Part shown: positions 30,179-40,515 of the stretch, piece after piece | Layout of the letters: every line of letters begins with the position of its first letter | How positions within the stretch are numbered: the first letter of the stretch is position 1 | Source of the DNA: Nematopogon swammerdamellus | Taxonomy: Eukaryota > Arthropoda > Insecta > Lepidoptera > Adelidae | Direction: 5' to 3' | Assembly: GCA_946902875.1 (NCBI GenBank) | Contig: OX336344.1 | Location: forward strand, 21,597,791 to 21,661,790 | Length of the DNA: 64,000 nt | Made by a program: the position numbers and the translations under genes | The notes under the pieces: generated by a model | Databases searched by the model: none | Told to the model about the DNA's origin: nothing | What the model saw: the letters and a program-made list of their open reading frames with translations, nothing else

Positions 30179-30477
30179 ATTTATATCCATAGTTCTTGCC
30201 CAAGTCGAGCGAGTATTATAATCCCAGCGGGTAATTTAATATAACTTCCCCAGCCACGCGTGCCGGCGACAGGTGAGTTGAAATCACGTGGCCTAAAGGT
30301 GCGTTTTCACTTGAGAGGGTCCCGTCGTCGTCGCCGCGTTCGACTCGGCGCGCGAACAGACTGAGGGGCAAGGGGACCCGCGGACGACAGAATCAGGGTT
30401 GGCGGGGAGTATACTAAGATGTAGGGTACCTAAAGTAGAATGTTGTTGCTTTACAGTACATTCGTTGCCAAAGTTTT
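30179..30477. other. Unassigned, G/C-rich in part
   Basis: TCGTCGTCGCCGCGTTCGAC and neighbours; no gene or repeat recognised. Confidence 0.3.
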
Positions 30478-30765
30478 TTTTTAAACGTTATCCGGTAAGA
30501 GTGGCTGGGTCGAAGGGGCCCAAGCGCATGCTCCGGCCAGCCAATATCACCTCCGAGAAGGTAGGTGCCATACCGGAGACTTCCCTCGATTGCTGGCTAT
30601 ACTGGACTAGAGGAGAACACACAACCGAGGCTGCTATGCGGCCATCTTACACCCAGTACGGTGGTACTAAGCCACTTGGCTACAACTTGAGCCTACCACC
30701 TAGTAAGGCAAGGGAAGGGACTTACAGTTTTAAACCGGTTCCGAACGGTGAAGCAGCAGGAATAA
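30478..30765 (-). mobile_element. SA SINE, 5'-truncated before the tRNA head
   Basis: TATCCGGTAAGAGTGGCTGG through CCGAACGGTGAAGCAGCAGG. The last words match the SA segment between tRNA head and body at 33.62 kb. Confidence 0.8.
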
Positions 30766-30822
30766 ATACAAGAATAAAACCAATTGTAAGTGGGGTACGA
30801 TTGTACCGTACCAAAACCATTT

Positions 30823-31303
30823 GTACCGTGTGGGGTCGGTACTTAAAAAGAATAGCCCCACTGCATCTCTCCCCGTCGCATGTCGTAAAAGTCGACTAAG
30901 GGATAAGAAAATTCGTCAGCCTCGGTAGCTCAGTGGCGCGGTTGGTTAGTCAACTGTTATTAAGCAACGCTGAGCGCGGTCAGTGTTGGATGGGTGACCG
31001 CTCGACCGTTGGAGGCTGACCGTGGTTCGGATTCCACGTTAAACTGTAGGTCCCTTCCCTTCTTACCTTACTAGGTGGTAGGGTTTATCCCGGCCGGGTT
31101 GGTACCACCGCACTGAACGAAACGTCGGTCGAAACGGCTATGTAAATAGTTCGTGTTTTCCGTCCAGTTTAGTGTAGCCGACATGAAATTATGAAGGGAA
31201 GCACTGACATGGCACCTAGTTCACCCTGTGTTATGGGCTGACATCACGGATTTTGTAGGTGATGTAGCCAACCGTATCAGGTTCCATAAAAAAAAAAAAA
31301 AAA
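30823..31303 (+). mobile_element. Composite SINE: RD head joined to a whole SB (second copy)
   Basis: The same structure and AAAATTC junction as 13589-14070, with only scattered differences (for example GTGTTGGATG for GTGTTTGGATG). Outer flanks differ between the two sites. Confidence 0.85.
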
Positions 31304-31384
31304 GTGCGGAAGAGGCGATTTGAGTTTATCAGGTCAGGGTCGTGACACTTTGAGATCCCGATTAAAGGAAGCACCGACCTAGCA

Positions 31385-31730
31385 ATGTCGGCCTTGGTTG
31401 CCCATTGGTGCGATCGGTCGACTGTCGTTCGTTATCATAAGCGCACCTGGGCGCGGTCAGAAATTTGATGGGCGACCGTTCGACAGTTAACCGTGGTACG
31501 GATTCCACTTAGGTCCCTTCCCTTTTTACTAGCTGGTAGGGTTTAGCCCGCCCGGGTTGATACCACCGCACCGAATGAAAGGTCGATCGAAGCGGATAAT
31601 ATGTCAATATTTCGTGTTATACGTTCAGTTGTGTAGTCGGCACTCCCAAAGTGAAGCACTAGGTAGTTATATACCTAGGTGTTATGCGCTGACATCACGT
31701 GATGATGGCGTATCAGTTTCAATACTAAAA
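31385..31730 (+). mobile_element. Old SB SINE, diverged
   Basis: Each block is present in order (GGTGCGATCGGTCGACTGTC, GGGCGCGGTCAG, TGATGGGCGACCG, AGCTGGTAGGGTTTAGCCCG, TTGATACCACCGCACCG, CGTATCAGTTTCAATACTAAAA) but with many changes. Confidence 0.75.
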
Positions 31731-31860
31731 CAATATTTCGTTACAGACTTAAAACTTACCTTGTATAACCCCATTGTATTAACGGTGCACTTCGAACTTT
31801 CATGGTCGTTAGGTTCGCAGGACGACTGAATCCGAAAAATATAGGGCTGATGTGCTAAGT

Positions 31861-31904
31861 GGGCCCATCTGAAAAACAGCGATGGGCCCATCTGAAAAAC
31901 AGCG
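31861..31904. repeat. Tandem 21-bp duplication
   Basis: GGGCCCATCTGAAAAACAGC plus G at 31861-31881 repeats at 31884-31904. Confidence 0.6.
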
Positions 31905-31999
31905 CTATAGGTCGCCTCGTGCACCTATAGCACATGCTGAGATGGATCCATATTGTCATTACTTGTGTTATTAATTTAGGTTTTACGTGTATAATTTCA

Positions 32000-32065
32000 T
32001 GTTTTTGTAATCTTTTCTTTTCTTTTAGTAGGTGACAATAAATAATATTTTTCTTTTCTTTCTTT
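32000..32065 (+). mobile_element. LINE tail with AATAAA and (TTTC)n
   Basis: GTGACAATAAATAATATTTT TCTTTTCTTTCTTTC, the same type of ending as 2.53 and 56.37 kb. A C-rich stretch with CGCCCC words follows to about 32215; nothing coding seen there. Confidence 0.45.
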
Positions 32066-32449
32066 CTAAGTGTGTAAGATTATTCCCCACGCCCCATCCC
32101 ACTCCGCCCCTATCAGCCCCTTCGCGCCCCCTACCTGCTCCGATACATCCCGCCCCTTCCTGCCCCCATCCCACCACTTCCAACGCCCCATGCGCCTCCG
32201 CGGTACACGGAGTGCGGTGTGCATTGTCTTGGAATCCCTTTGAGCTGCAAAGAGGGCTGCCCGAGACGGTGCTTTATATTAAACCGGTCATTTCTCTACT
32301 CATTGTTCAATGGTTTCGTACAGTTCGATATATTAAATAACAAATTTAAAAAACCCCGACCCTTAAAAAGTCAAAAATCATTTCCGTTTACTTACTTAAA
32401 TGAGTCGGGCGACCGCTAAGTATACATACCGCGCAGCTCTAAGTTTTTA

Positions 32450-32670
32450 TATTTTATTTACATGTGCTTGTACAAGTTTCATCGAATTCGGATGATCGGT
32501 TTAAGAGTTATGGAGGAACATATATACATAAATACAGAAAAAACATCGAAAAATCATCAATTTAATTTTAGTATCATACATAGAGTCTACAAACGCAGTA
32601 TCTCATAAAACAAAGTAACTTACTCCATGACCATCCCTTACAGATTTATTATTAGTATTGATTGATGATT
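32450..32670. repeat. RH repeat, copy 1
   Basis: AGTTTCATCGAATTCGGATG, TTAAGAGTTATGGAGGAACA, AACAAAGTAACTTACTCCAT and CCCTTACAGATTTATTATTA are shared with 38.52-38.74 kb. Confidence 0.65.
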
Positions 32671-33383
32671 GATAATATTTTGTCTTTTCTTTAGTACTGC
32701 GTTGTTCGTCCCCACGCGAGAACAGAATGCCGCAATGCATTAATGTCGCCTTTTGTGGCCATTCAAACAATAAAGTAGGAAACAATATTTTAATTTAATT
32801 TAACTTTGTATGGTGACTGTACATTCAAGATAAGAGGAGCGTCTCCACATTCAGAACAGGTAATGTACTGTGCGGTGTATGGATAATGCTGATCTGTTTT
32901 TGTCTAAATATTAGATGTAGATACCTAGAGTCTGTTTCTAAGAGTGGCTGATATTAACAAATTATTGTTAAAAGCCATAAAAATTAATTAAATAAAAAAA
33001 AAGACTACAATACACAATTTCTACAAGGTATATATTATTTTTAAACACCGACGAAATAAGAGGGGTGTTATATGTTTAACGTGCGTGTGTATGTGTTTGT
33101 TTTAAGTACTATCCGAGGACGTGCACCTGAATACACAAGGCACATACGAGGACATTTTCAAACCGAGGACTTTTTCCTGGGTCCTCGGATTGAATGGTCA
33201 CCATTGTCCTATTCTCCGTGCGATTCTGAACCTTTCTGTCTAAGAAATACGGAAATCGGAAACGGTCCTCGATTTGGTCGCCATAATTTTAGTCAGAGTG
33301 TGAAAATTTGTGACCACCAGGGCGGCGCCACCGTCGTATTTTACACACTTCGATTTACACTCAAGTCCACTTTCTTAACCAAT

Positions 33384-33422
33384 CCGAGGACCCATGTGTG
33401 AAGTTCACACATGGGTCCTCGG
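33384..33422. repeat. 39-bp near-perfect palindrome
   Basis: CCGAGGACCCATGTGTGAA, one G, then the exact reverse complement. It places two GTCCTCG sites in opposite orientation at the inner edge of the left subterminal array. Confidence 0.8.
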
Positions 33423-33486
33423 TTTGGACACGTTTTGCTGAGTGTGTATTGTTTTTTTTTTCTAAACAAATTTTCAAAAATTCAAA

Positions 33487-33902
33487 AGCGGCGGGTGGCC
33501 GAGTGGTTTGGGCATCGGCTTCTCATGCGGCAGCGGTCGGCGGCGGAGGTCGGCGGTTCGAATCCGGTCGGCGTGTACCAATGAGTTTCTGACGAAAAAA
33601 TTTACGTGCATACCTACACCTGCTGCTTCACCGTTCGGAACCAGTGTAAAACTGTAGGTCCCTTCCCTTGCGCCTTACTAGGTGGTAGGCTCAAATTGTA
33701 GCCGACTGGGTTGGTACCACCGTACTGGATGTAAGATGGCCGCATAGCAGCCTCGGCTGTGTTCTCCTCTAGTCCAGTAAAGCCAGCAATCTAGGGAAGT
33801 CTCCGGTATGACACCTACCTTCTCGGTGGTGATATTGGCTGGTCGGAGCATGCGCTTTGGCCCCTCCGACTCAGCCACCCATACCGGATTACATAAAAAA
33901 AA
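33487..33902 (+). mobile_element. Full-length SA SINE with tRNA-type head
   Basis: The only SA copy here with its 5' head. A-box TGGCCGAGTGG is at 33496-33506 and B-box GGTTCGAATCC at 33555-33565, correctly spaced for RNA polymerase III; the A-box resembles those of Ser or Leu tRNAs. Then come TGCTGCTTCACCGTTCGG, the shared body (CTTACTAGGTGGTAGGC, GGGTTGGTACCACCG), the SA tail and A12. It fixes the true orientation of all other SA copies. Confidence 0.85.
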
Positions 33903-34119
33903 AAAACATTAGATAATTTACCAAGTTTGGCCCAACCCATCAATATGAAACCACTATTAATATTTTTGTTATGCCTTATATATAAATGATAATGAATTTT
34001 AGAACGAAAACAATGGGGATTAAAACTTATTGAAAAATATTAATCATTCTAATAATCAGATAGCTAATATCATTAGCAATATTTGAGAGCTGGAAATGAT
34101 TGTGCGAATATTACACCTG

Positions 34120-34290
34120 CTGTGGTGATATTAGCCCAACACACAACTATGCCGAAGGGACCTTAGGTGCCATTTCAGAACCTTCCTTTATCTGAGCACG
34201 GCTGTATTGAACTAAAAGATGGAAAACACATCGATGGAAAAACACGTACATTTGCAGCTTCAAACATATTTTATTGAATGCAGTGGTACT
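34120..34290 (-). mobile_element. Diverged SINE body
   Basis: TGGTGATATTAGCCCAACAC, GCCGAAGGGACCTTAGGTGC and GGAAAACACA follow the SA/SB body order in minus orientation. Too eroded to assign to either. Confidence 0.45.
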
Positions 34291-34854
34291 GTAATAACAA
34301 CCGAGATGTCGGGCGAAGCGACTGACGACCGACTGACTGTGATGGGAGCACGATTTGTTCTATCCCTCTACCGGCGCGGCGGCGCGGCAGCGGCGTTCTT
34401 CCCTTCCCATTCACCTTCCCCTTCCCCCGGTCCTCGTTTTGTACAGAAGAAATCGGAATAAAATGTCCCCTGTTTGATAGTAGAAAATTCAACACAAGGT
34501 CCTCGCATAATACAACGTTTCAGGAATCGGTGTGCTATTAGGTCCTCGAAATGGCATGGCTGGACAGGTCGCGAAGGTCCTCGTTTAGCCTAACATAAAG
34601 TCCTCGAATGGACGTCGCCAGACAGGTTTGCGAGTGTATATTGTGTCCTCGCTTTGTTTGTCACAATTCAAGTTAGAAAGAGTAGGAGATATCGAAACAC
34701 TAAGCGCTTGAGCGTTTCCAGGAATAAATTTGGCGCACATCTGTCTTGTCGAGGTCATCGTACGACTTCGTATAGTCCAGATACGGAGAGGTCCTCGGTC
34801 TGAATGAGTAAAACGGGGGTCCTCGCATGGTACTTGAAACAAACAAGGGTGTGT

Positions 34855-35040
34855 GTAAGGGTGTGTCTGTCTGTGGCATCGTAACTACCAAAGCGATGCA
34901 CCGATTTGGATGCGGTTTTTTTATTAGAAAGCTGGTTTAATCGGGATGGTTGTTAGCTATGTTTGTAATCAAGTCATAAAGTAATTATGTAATCAAAAAC
35001 GTATTATCTTAAAAAGTGGGCCGATTAGCATGCGGTTTTT
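34855..35040. repeat. RI repeat with TG-rich lead
   Basis: GTGTGTCTGTCTGTGGC, then CCGATTTGGATGCGGTTTTT and ATTAGAAAGCTGGTTTAATC, as at 4.44-4.62 kb. The TIR transposon ends in or next to this TG-rich lead, which blurs its target duplication. Confidence 0.6.
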
Positions 35041-35059
35041 TTTTAAAAAGCTTGAAATA

Positions 35060-35250
35060 AAAGTTAAATTACAAATTTCAAAACCCCGACCCTTAAATCG
35101 TCAAAAAAATTCCGTTTAATTACTTAGGAGTCGGGGGACCGCTAAGTAAATAAAATATAAAAACTTAGAGCTGCGCGGGAATTTACTTAGCGATCCCCGA
35201 CTCCTTTAAGTAATTAAACGGAAATTATTTTTGTTTTTTAAATTCGTAAT
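35060..35250. mobile_element. Foldback element
   Basis: GTTAAATTACAAATTT... CCGTTTAATTACTTAGGAGTCGGGG on the left pairs with CCCCGACTCCTTTAAGTAAT TAAACGG... on the right, with arms about 85 bp. One arm-like half also occurs alone at about 32.34-32.44 kb. Confidence 0.65.
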
Positions 35251-35407
35251 TTAACTTTTTCTAAATATTAGACCTATAGTCTGTTTCTAAGAGTAAAATA
35301 TGCTACTAAGTATATATTATATTCTGTAAAATTTGTGTACCGAAAGGTACTACTCTCTTATCAAGGGCAATCAGTATATAGAAAGGTTGACTTAGAAAAT
35401 GTAATAA

Positions 35408-35577
35408 GCCTACCACCTAGTAAGGTGGAGGAAGGGAAGGGACCTACAGTTTAACGTGGAATCCGAACCACGGTCAGCATCCAACGGTCGAGCGGTCACC
35501 CATACAAGTACTGACCGCGCTCATGGTTGCTTAACAACAGTCGACCGACCGCACCACTGAACTACCGAGGCTGACAT
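35408..35577 (-). mobile_element. SB SINE, 5' half only
   Basis: GTCAGCCTCGGTAGTTCAGT head (minus) at 35577, 5S-like block, then CCTACCACC body at 35408; the 3' half is missing. A 3' deletion is odd for a retroposon and suggests later rearrangement. Confidence 0.8.
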
Positions 35578-35643
35578 GCGTACCTCGATTGTCGGGATAC
35601 AGCGCGTGGTATGTTTGCATGTAAATTACTCTTTGTTGAGAAT

Positions 35644-35969
35644 TTTTTTTTTTTTTTTGGAAACTGACACGGTTGGTTACATCACCTACAACATCCGTGA
35701 TGTCAGCCTATAACACCGTGTGAACTTGGTGCCACGTCAGTGCTTCCCTTCGGTCGTGCCGGCTACAATGAACTGAACGGAAAAAACAAACTATTTACAT
35801 AGCCGTTTCGACCGACTTTTCATTCAGTGCGGTGGTACCACCCCGGGCGGGTTAAACCCTACCACCTAGTAATATAAGTAGGGAGTCATATCCCTTAGTC
35901 CCCTTTTACGACATACACGGGGAGAGATGCAGTGGGGCTATTCTTTTAAAGTACCGGACCCACGCGGTA
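35644..35969 (-). mobile_element. SC SINE
   Basis: Tail at 35644, RD-type head at 35969 (TACCGCGTGGGTCCGGTAC). Close to full length. Confidence 0.8.
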
Positions 35970-36014
35970 TTAAAAAAAAACAAAACTCTGTTTTTGATCT
36001 TGCTCTCAAGCTGT

Positions 36015-36200
36015 ATTTTCAGTTGACTGTAGGCGGTGTTATTATGTGGATAGTCACTAAATGCTTGTAAAAATGATTATAAAAAAAAAGCCCTGCGAAG
36101 TTTCTTACCGGTTCTTCTTCGTGGGTGTAGTCGAACCGGATAGAACAAATTGTTACAAATTCGAGCGCAGTCATGCTGTTTAGTCTTGGCATGTTTAGTT
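36015..36200. repeat. RJ repeat, longest copy
   Basis: GTAGGCGGTGTTATTATGTG, CCTGCGAAGTTTCTTACCGG, AGTCGAACCGGATAGAAC and GCGCAGTCATGCTGTTTAG. Confidence 0.6.
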
Positions 36201-36210
36201 TTATTTTTTA

Positions 36211-37509
36211 CTAGCTTTTGCCCGCGGCTTCGCTCGCGTGAAATTCGTATTTCAAAGGAAGAACTAAGGGCGAGCTGGGTTCAGGCTAGTAACTTAGGGC
36301 GAGCTGGATTCAGGTAAAGGATAAACCGTCTCGAAGAAAGTGAGTAAATTTTTGAGGCCGAAGGCGGAGTTGCGTTCAGGAAGACGATAAACCTTCTCGA
36401 AGACAGTAAGTAACTATGGGCGAGGCCAAAGGCCGAGCTGCGTTCAGGATGAGGGTAACCTTTTCGAAGAAAGTAAGTAACAGAGGGCGAGGCCGAAGGC
36501 CGAGCTGCGTTCATGAAAACGATAAACCTTCTCGAAGACAGTAAGTAACTATGGGCGAGGCCGAAGGCCGAGCTGCGTTAAGGAAGAAGATAACCTTTTC
36601 AAAGAAAGTAAGTAACAGAGGGCGAGGCCGAAGGCCGAGCTGCGTTCAGGAATACCATAAAACTTCTCGAATAAAGTAAGTAACAAAGGGCGAGGCCGAA
36701 GGCCGAGCTGCGTTCAGGAAGACGATAAACCTTCTCGAAGACAGTAAGTAAATATGGGCGAGGCCGAAGGCCGAGCTACGTTCAGGAAGAGGATAACCTT
36801 TCCGAAGAAAGTAACAGAGGGCGAGGCCGAAGGCCGAGCTGCGTTCAGGAAGACCATAAACCTTCTCGGAGAAAGTAAGTAAGAGAAGGCGAGGCCGAAG
36901 GCCGAGCTGCGTTCAGGAAGACGATAAATCTTTTCGAAGACAGTAAGTAACTATGGGCCAGGCCGAAGGCCGAGCTCCGTTCAGGAAGAGGATAAACCAT
37001 CTTTAAGAAAGTAAGTAACAAAGGGCGAGGCCGAAGGCCGAGCTGCGTTCAGGAAGAGGATAACCTTTTCGAAGAATGTAAGTAACAGAGAGCGAGTCCG
37101 AAGGCCGAGCTGCGTTCAGGAAGACCATAAATCTTCTAGAAGAAAGTAAATTCTCTGTTACTTACTTTCTTCGAAAATGTTTATCTTCTTCCTGAACACA
37201 TCTCGGCCTTCGGTCCCGCCCATAGTTACTTACTGTCTTCGAGAAGGTTTATCCTCTTCCTGAACGCAGCTCGGCCTTCGGCCTCGCCCTTTGTTACTTG
37301 CTTTCTTCGAGAAGGTTTAGGGTCTTCCTGAACGCAGCTCGGCCTTCGGCCTCGCCTTTTTAATTACTTTCTTCGAGAAGGTTTATAGTCTTCCCGAACG
37401 CAGCTCGGCCTTCGGCCTCGCCATTAGTTACTTGCTTTCTTTGAGTAGGTTTATCGTCTTCCTGAACGCAACTCATTCACAAACTTTCGGGTTTATAATA
37501 TTAGTAGGA
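36211..37509 (-). mobile_element. Helitron carrying inverted arrays of a ~67-bp repeat
   Basis: Both Helitron termini are visible on the minus strand: 5' TCCTACTAATATTATAAAC at 37509, and 3' hairpin CACGCGAGCGAAGCCGCGGG, CAAAAG, CTAG at 36211 followed by T. Inside are about 12 units around GAGGCCGAAGGCCGAGCTGC in plus sense (36350-37140), then about four in the reverse sense (37195-37420). No Rep/helicase frame, so it is non-autonomous. The unit is the same as in intron 1 of the minus GST gene. Confidence 0.8.
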
Positions 37510-37639
37510 TGTATTTTGGGTAGGTTCGGAGTGAGGCCTGATTTTAGAAATTATTCCCAATTATCGGATGCATGCAAGCAAATCCGAAAGCAACAGCTAA
37601 CAATATATAAATTTGTTAATTAACCCCTTTCATTTGACA

Positions 37640-37836
37640 CTCAACACGGCATCATTAAAAAAATTTTTTTTAGATCATGACTTTATGTCCTTTAGTGGGC
37701 GCCATATACTATTTTATGGGACGTGACATAGCCTCTATCCAGCGTCAAGACGCATCCAACGATACCTCATTTGTCAAATTATTATAAGTAGTTTCGAAGT
37801 TATTTATGAGGGAACAGATGAACATACTAACATACA

Positions 37837-37870
<34 letters not shown>

Positions 37871-38010
37871 CATACATACATACATACATACATACATACA
37901 TACATACATACATACATACCGGTCAAACACATAACTCTCCTTTTCGCTTCGCCGTAGTCGGGTAAAAATAAGAATCTTTTCGCTAATAGTGCGCGCATGC
38001 TACACTACGT
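37640..38010. repeat. Interspersed repeat with long (ACAT)n
   Basis: GTGGGCGCCATATACTATTT... then a pure to near-pure ACAT run at about 37825-37918, then ACTCTCCTTTTCGCTTCGCC. Unknown family. Confidence 0.5.
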
Positions 38011-38043
38011 ACAATATAATAAACATACGATCAAATAGCTTCA

Positions 38044-38150
38044 AAGGAAGAAGCACTGACATGGCACCTAGTTCATCCGGTGTTATGGGCTGACATCACG
38101 GATGTTGTAGGTGATGTAGCCAACCGTGTCAGTTTCCATGAAAAAAAAAA
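38044..38150 (+). mobile_element. SB/SC SINE 3' end
   Basis: AAGCACTGACATGGCACCTA to GTTTCCATGAAAAAAAAAA; 5'-truncated. Confidence 0.8.
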
Positions 38151-38324
38151 GCTTAAATCAAATAGGAACTCCAGTTAAGTAAATATCCGCCAACATCGAC
38201 TTGCAACAACACTTTTACATAGCTTTGCACCTAAAATTAATCAAATAGATACCTAACGAAATAAACCTACATAATATTATGAATCGAATTAAATAAGATA
38301 CTCTGGCTCGAGACAATGCATACA

Positions 38325-38440
38325 CAACACACACCGCGCTCCGCCGGACCGCGGCGCGGGGCGCCGCGCCTTGCGCCTCCGCCGCCTCCGTCAGCTCAGC
38401 TAGCCGTCACAAATCGCCGCCGCCGCGCCGCGCCTCTTTT
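38325..38440. other. G/C-rich CpG-dense patch
   Basis: CGCCGGACCGCGGCGCGGGG and CGCCGCCGCGCCGCGCC in otherwise A/T-rich DNA. A similar patch is at 38.93-38.98 and 39.45-39.55 kb. No gene found beside it, so a promoter role is only possible. Confidence 0.35.
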
Positions 38441-38519
38441 ATTTCGATTCGATTTGTATGGGAGCCACATCTTAGCGTAGCCGGAAGTGAATTTTAGTTA
38501 GCCTATCCTGTGTCCCGTA

Positions 38520-38740
38520 TAGTAAAATGGGCTTGTACTAAGTTTCATCAAATTCGGATGATGGCTTTAAGAGTTATGGAGGAACATACATACATACATA
38601 CATACATACAGAAAAGATTTCTAAAAATCGTCAAATTAGCCTTAGTATCATATATAGAGGTTACAAACTCAATATTTCCTAAAACAAAGTAACTTACTCC
38701 ATGAGCATCCCTTACAGATTTATTATTAGTATTGATATTG
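38520..38740. repeat. RH repeat, copy 2
   Basis: The same blocks as 32.45 kb, but with (CATA)n expanded at 38587-38610. Confidence 0.65.
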
Positions 38741-38749
38741 ATTTTTATC

Positions 38750-39594
38750 ATTGTTAGTGTTATCACTAGCCACAATAAATTATAGTTTAGTTAGCTTGTT
38801 TTTGGTCATTCAACTAATAAATCTCAGGTTTCATGGGTGGAAGAAGTCTTCATGCATTGTTTTACAGCATGAGTATACCGCGGCGCTCCGGCGGAGAAAT
38901 GGCTATTGCCTGCTTGGAGCCCCTCCCCCGCGCGCCGGACACACCGCCCCGCGTCTCACCCGCGCCGCGGCCGGAGTTATCAACCATCGTTCATTGAGCA
39001 TCGAAAATCAATCTGTCGTGTTCGAAACCATTGACATTGAACTCCTACGATCGAAACAACTGCATGGTGTTAAGCCCCATCAAATTATCGTAATAATATC
39101 GCATGTGCATGAACCTTTATCCTGTGGAAGTTAAGTGCCAAACCAGACTGGAGGACGGCAACTCGCTAACCGCCGGCTATCCATGGGCTCATCTGTCGGT
39201 GAGTAATGCTTGAGATCTTTTGAAGCCTATTGCCTCCTGAGATACGGAACACATGCTGTCTAATGAATGGTTAATAAACAATAACAATAACAACAACAAC
39301 AATACAATACCGTGCTGACGGGTTCTTCGGTTCAAAAGCTCGAACACGTCAGCGCAGGAATTTAAATTCGCACGAGATAGAAGCGCTGCTCTTAATCACG
39401 AAGAGCGACTCCGGACATATTTCACTTGAAAATTTTGCAGCTGCGTCCCCTCCCGCCCTCGCCTCGCCCGCGCCGGCCTCCAACCCCCGACCCCCAAGCC
39501 GCAAGGCTTCGCGGGGCGACCGCAGCGCCGCGCGCGGCTGCTGCGGGACCACCGCGGAATAAAGGCCAATATTGTTACGGAAAGGGCATTTTAT
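38750..39594. other. Unassigned; ends with AATAAA-like and (AAC)n
   Basis: No protein family recognised in any frame. TTAATAAACAATAACAATAA (39.27-39.31 kb) could be a retroposon tail. Confidence 0.3.
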
Positions 39595-39838
39595 TTTTTT
39601 ATTTTTAATGGAAACTGACTCGGTTGGCTACATCACGTACAACATCCGCGATGTCAGCCCATAACAAGTAACTATAAAGTAATCTGTGCCATAACACCGG
39701 GTGAACTAGGTGCCATGTCAGTACAGCTTCCCTTCATTTCATGTCAGCTACACTAAACTGGAGGGAAAACACGAACTATTTACACAGCTTTTTCGACCGG
39801 CACGATAGAACAGTTTCGACAGTGCGGTGGTACCAACT
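39595..39838 (-). mobile_element. SB SINE 3' part, with a 25-bp insertion
   Basis: TGGAAACTGACTCGGTTGGC to CGACAGTGCGGTGGTACCAAC. It fuses at GGTACCAAC with an inverted SA piece, within the word both families share. Confidence 0.75.
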
Positions 39839-40155
39839 GCTATGCATCTTACATCCAGTACCACCGTGCTGGATGTAAGATGGCCGCCCGCATAGCAGCC
39901 TCGGTTGTGTTCTCCTCTAGTCCAGTATAGCCAACAATGCAGGGAAGTCTCCGGTACGGCACCTACCTTCTCGGAGGTGATATTGGCTGGTCGGAGCATG
40001 TGGCGTATACTGCCATACTGAATATGCATATGTCTCAATGAAATATTGTTATTGTTGTGTGTTTTTATGGCGAAATAAATATCTGAATCTGAATCTGAAT
40101 CTGTGCTTTGGCCCCTCCGACTCACTCACCCATACCGGATTACATAAAAAATAAA
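39838..40155 (+). mobile_element. SA SINE with inverted duplication and a nested LINE tail
   Basis: CATCTTACATCCAGTACCACCGTGCTGGATGTAAGATGG (39846-39884) is a palindrome made of SA sequence in both senses. SA then runs on to GGAGCATG, is broken at about 40009-40100 by a fragment ending AATAAATATC(TGAATC)n, and resumes TGCTTTGGCCCC to the A tail. Confidence 0.7.
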
Positions 40156-40211
40156 ACAATAAACTGATTTCTAGAAAAAATCACACTGTCTATCTAGGTG
40201 TGAATGTCACA

Positions 40212-40515
40212 AAAAAAAACCGGCCAAGTGCGAGTCGAACTCGCGCACCGAGAGTTTCGTATCGCCATGTCATGGTCAGCGCTGCTTCATACTGTTTTCG
40301 GTAGATTTTAGTGACACTTTTTAGTTTCTTGTATGGGGACCCCCGTGAATTTTTTACTTTTTCTTATTTTTATTATTTGTTATATCGGCCATAATAACAC
40401 ATATTCTGTGAAAATTTCAACGGGCTACCTATTACGGTTCAAGAGATACAGCCCTCGGAGAGACAGACGGCGGCGTAGGCTTAGTAATAGAGTCCCGTAC
40501 GACGGATACGGAACC
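40212..40515 (+). repeat. RF repeat, near full length
   Basis: AAAACCGGCCAAGTGCGAGT, GTATGGGGACCCCCGTGAAT, CATAATAACACATATTCTGT, CTATTACGGTTCAAGAGATA, GACAGACGGCGGCG. I know near copies from many moth and butterfly genomes. Class uncertain. Confidence 0.7.

Larger units (their letters stand above)
33094..34845. mobile_element. TIR DNA transposon with subterminal GTCCTCG repeats
   Basis: The terminal 27 bp at 33094-33120 (TGTTTGTTTTAAGTACTATC...) match the inverted right end at 34819-34845 at 24 of 27 positions. The heptamer GTCCTCG (or CGAGGAC) occurs 15 times: 33114, 33147, 33164, 33181, 33265, 33385, 33415 on the left and 34430, 34499, 34542, 34577, 34600, 34645, 34791, 34819 on the right. 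None is in the middle, where an SA SINE sits. Many cut-and-paste elements carry such subterminal arrays as transposase binding sites. No transposase frame, so it is non-autonomous. Superfamily not assigned. Confidence 0.7.

Noticed and set aside
29874..30203. His/Thr-rich frames on the minus strand
   Set aside because: Translation of the TGTAG low-complexity tract.
33487..33570. A tRNA gene with good A and B boxes
   Set aside because: No closed acceptor stem; it runs into the SINE body and poly(A), so it is a SINE head.
36350..37430. Regular 67-bp repeats that could suggest a CRISPR array
   Set aside because: The whole unit repeats without unique spacers, it lies between Helitron ends, and the genome is an insect's.
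37825..37918. Cys/Met/Tyr-repeat protein in the (ACAT)n region
   Set aside because: It is only the translation of a microsatellite.
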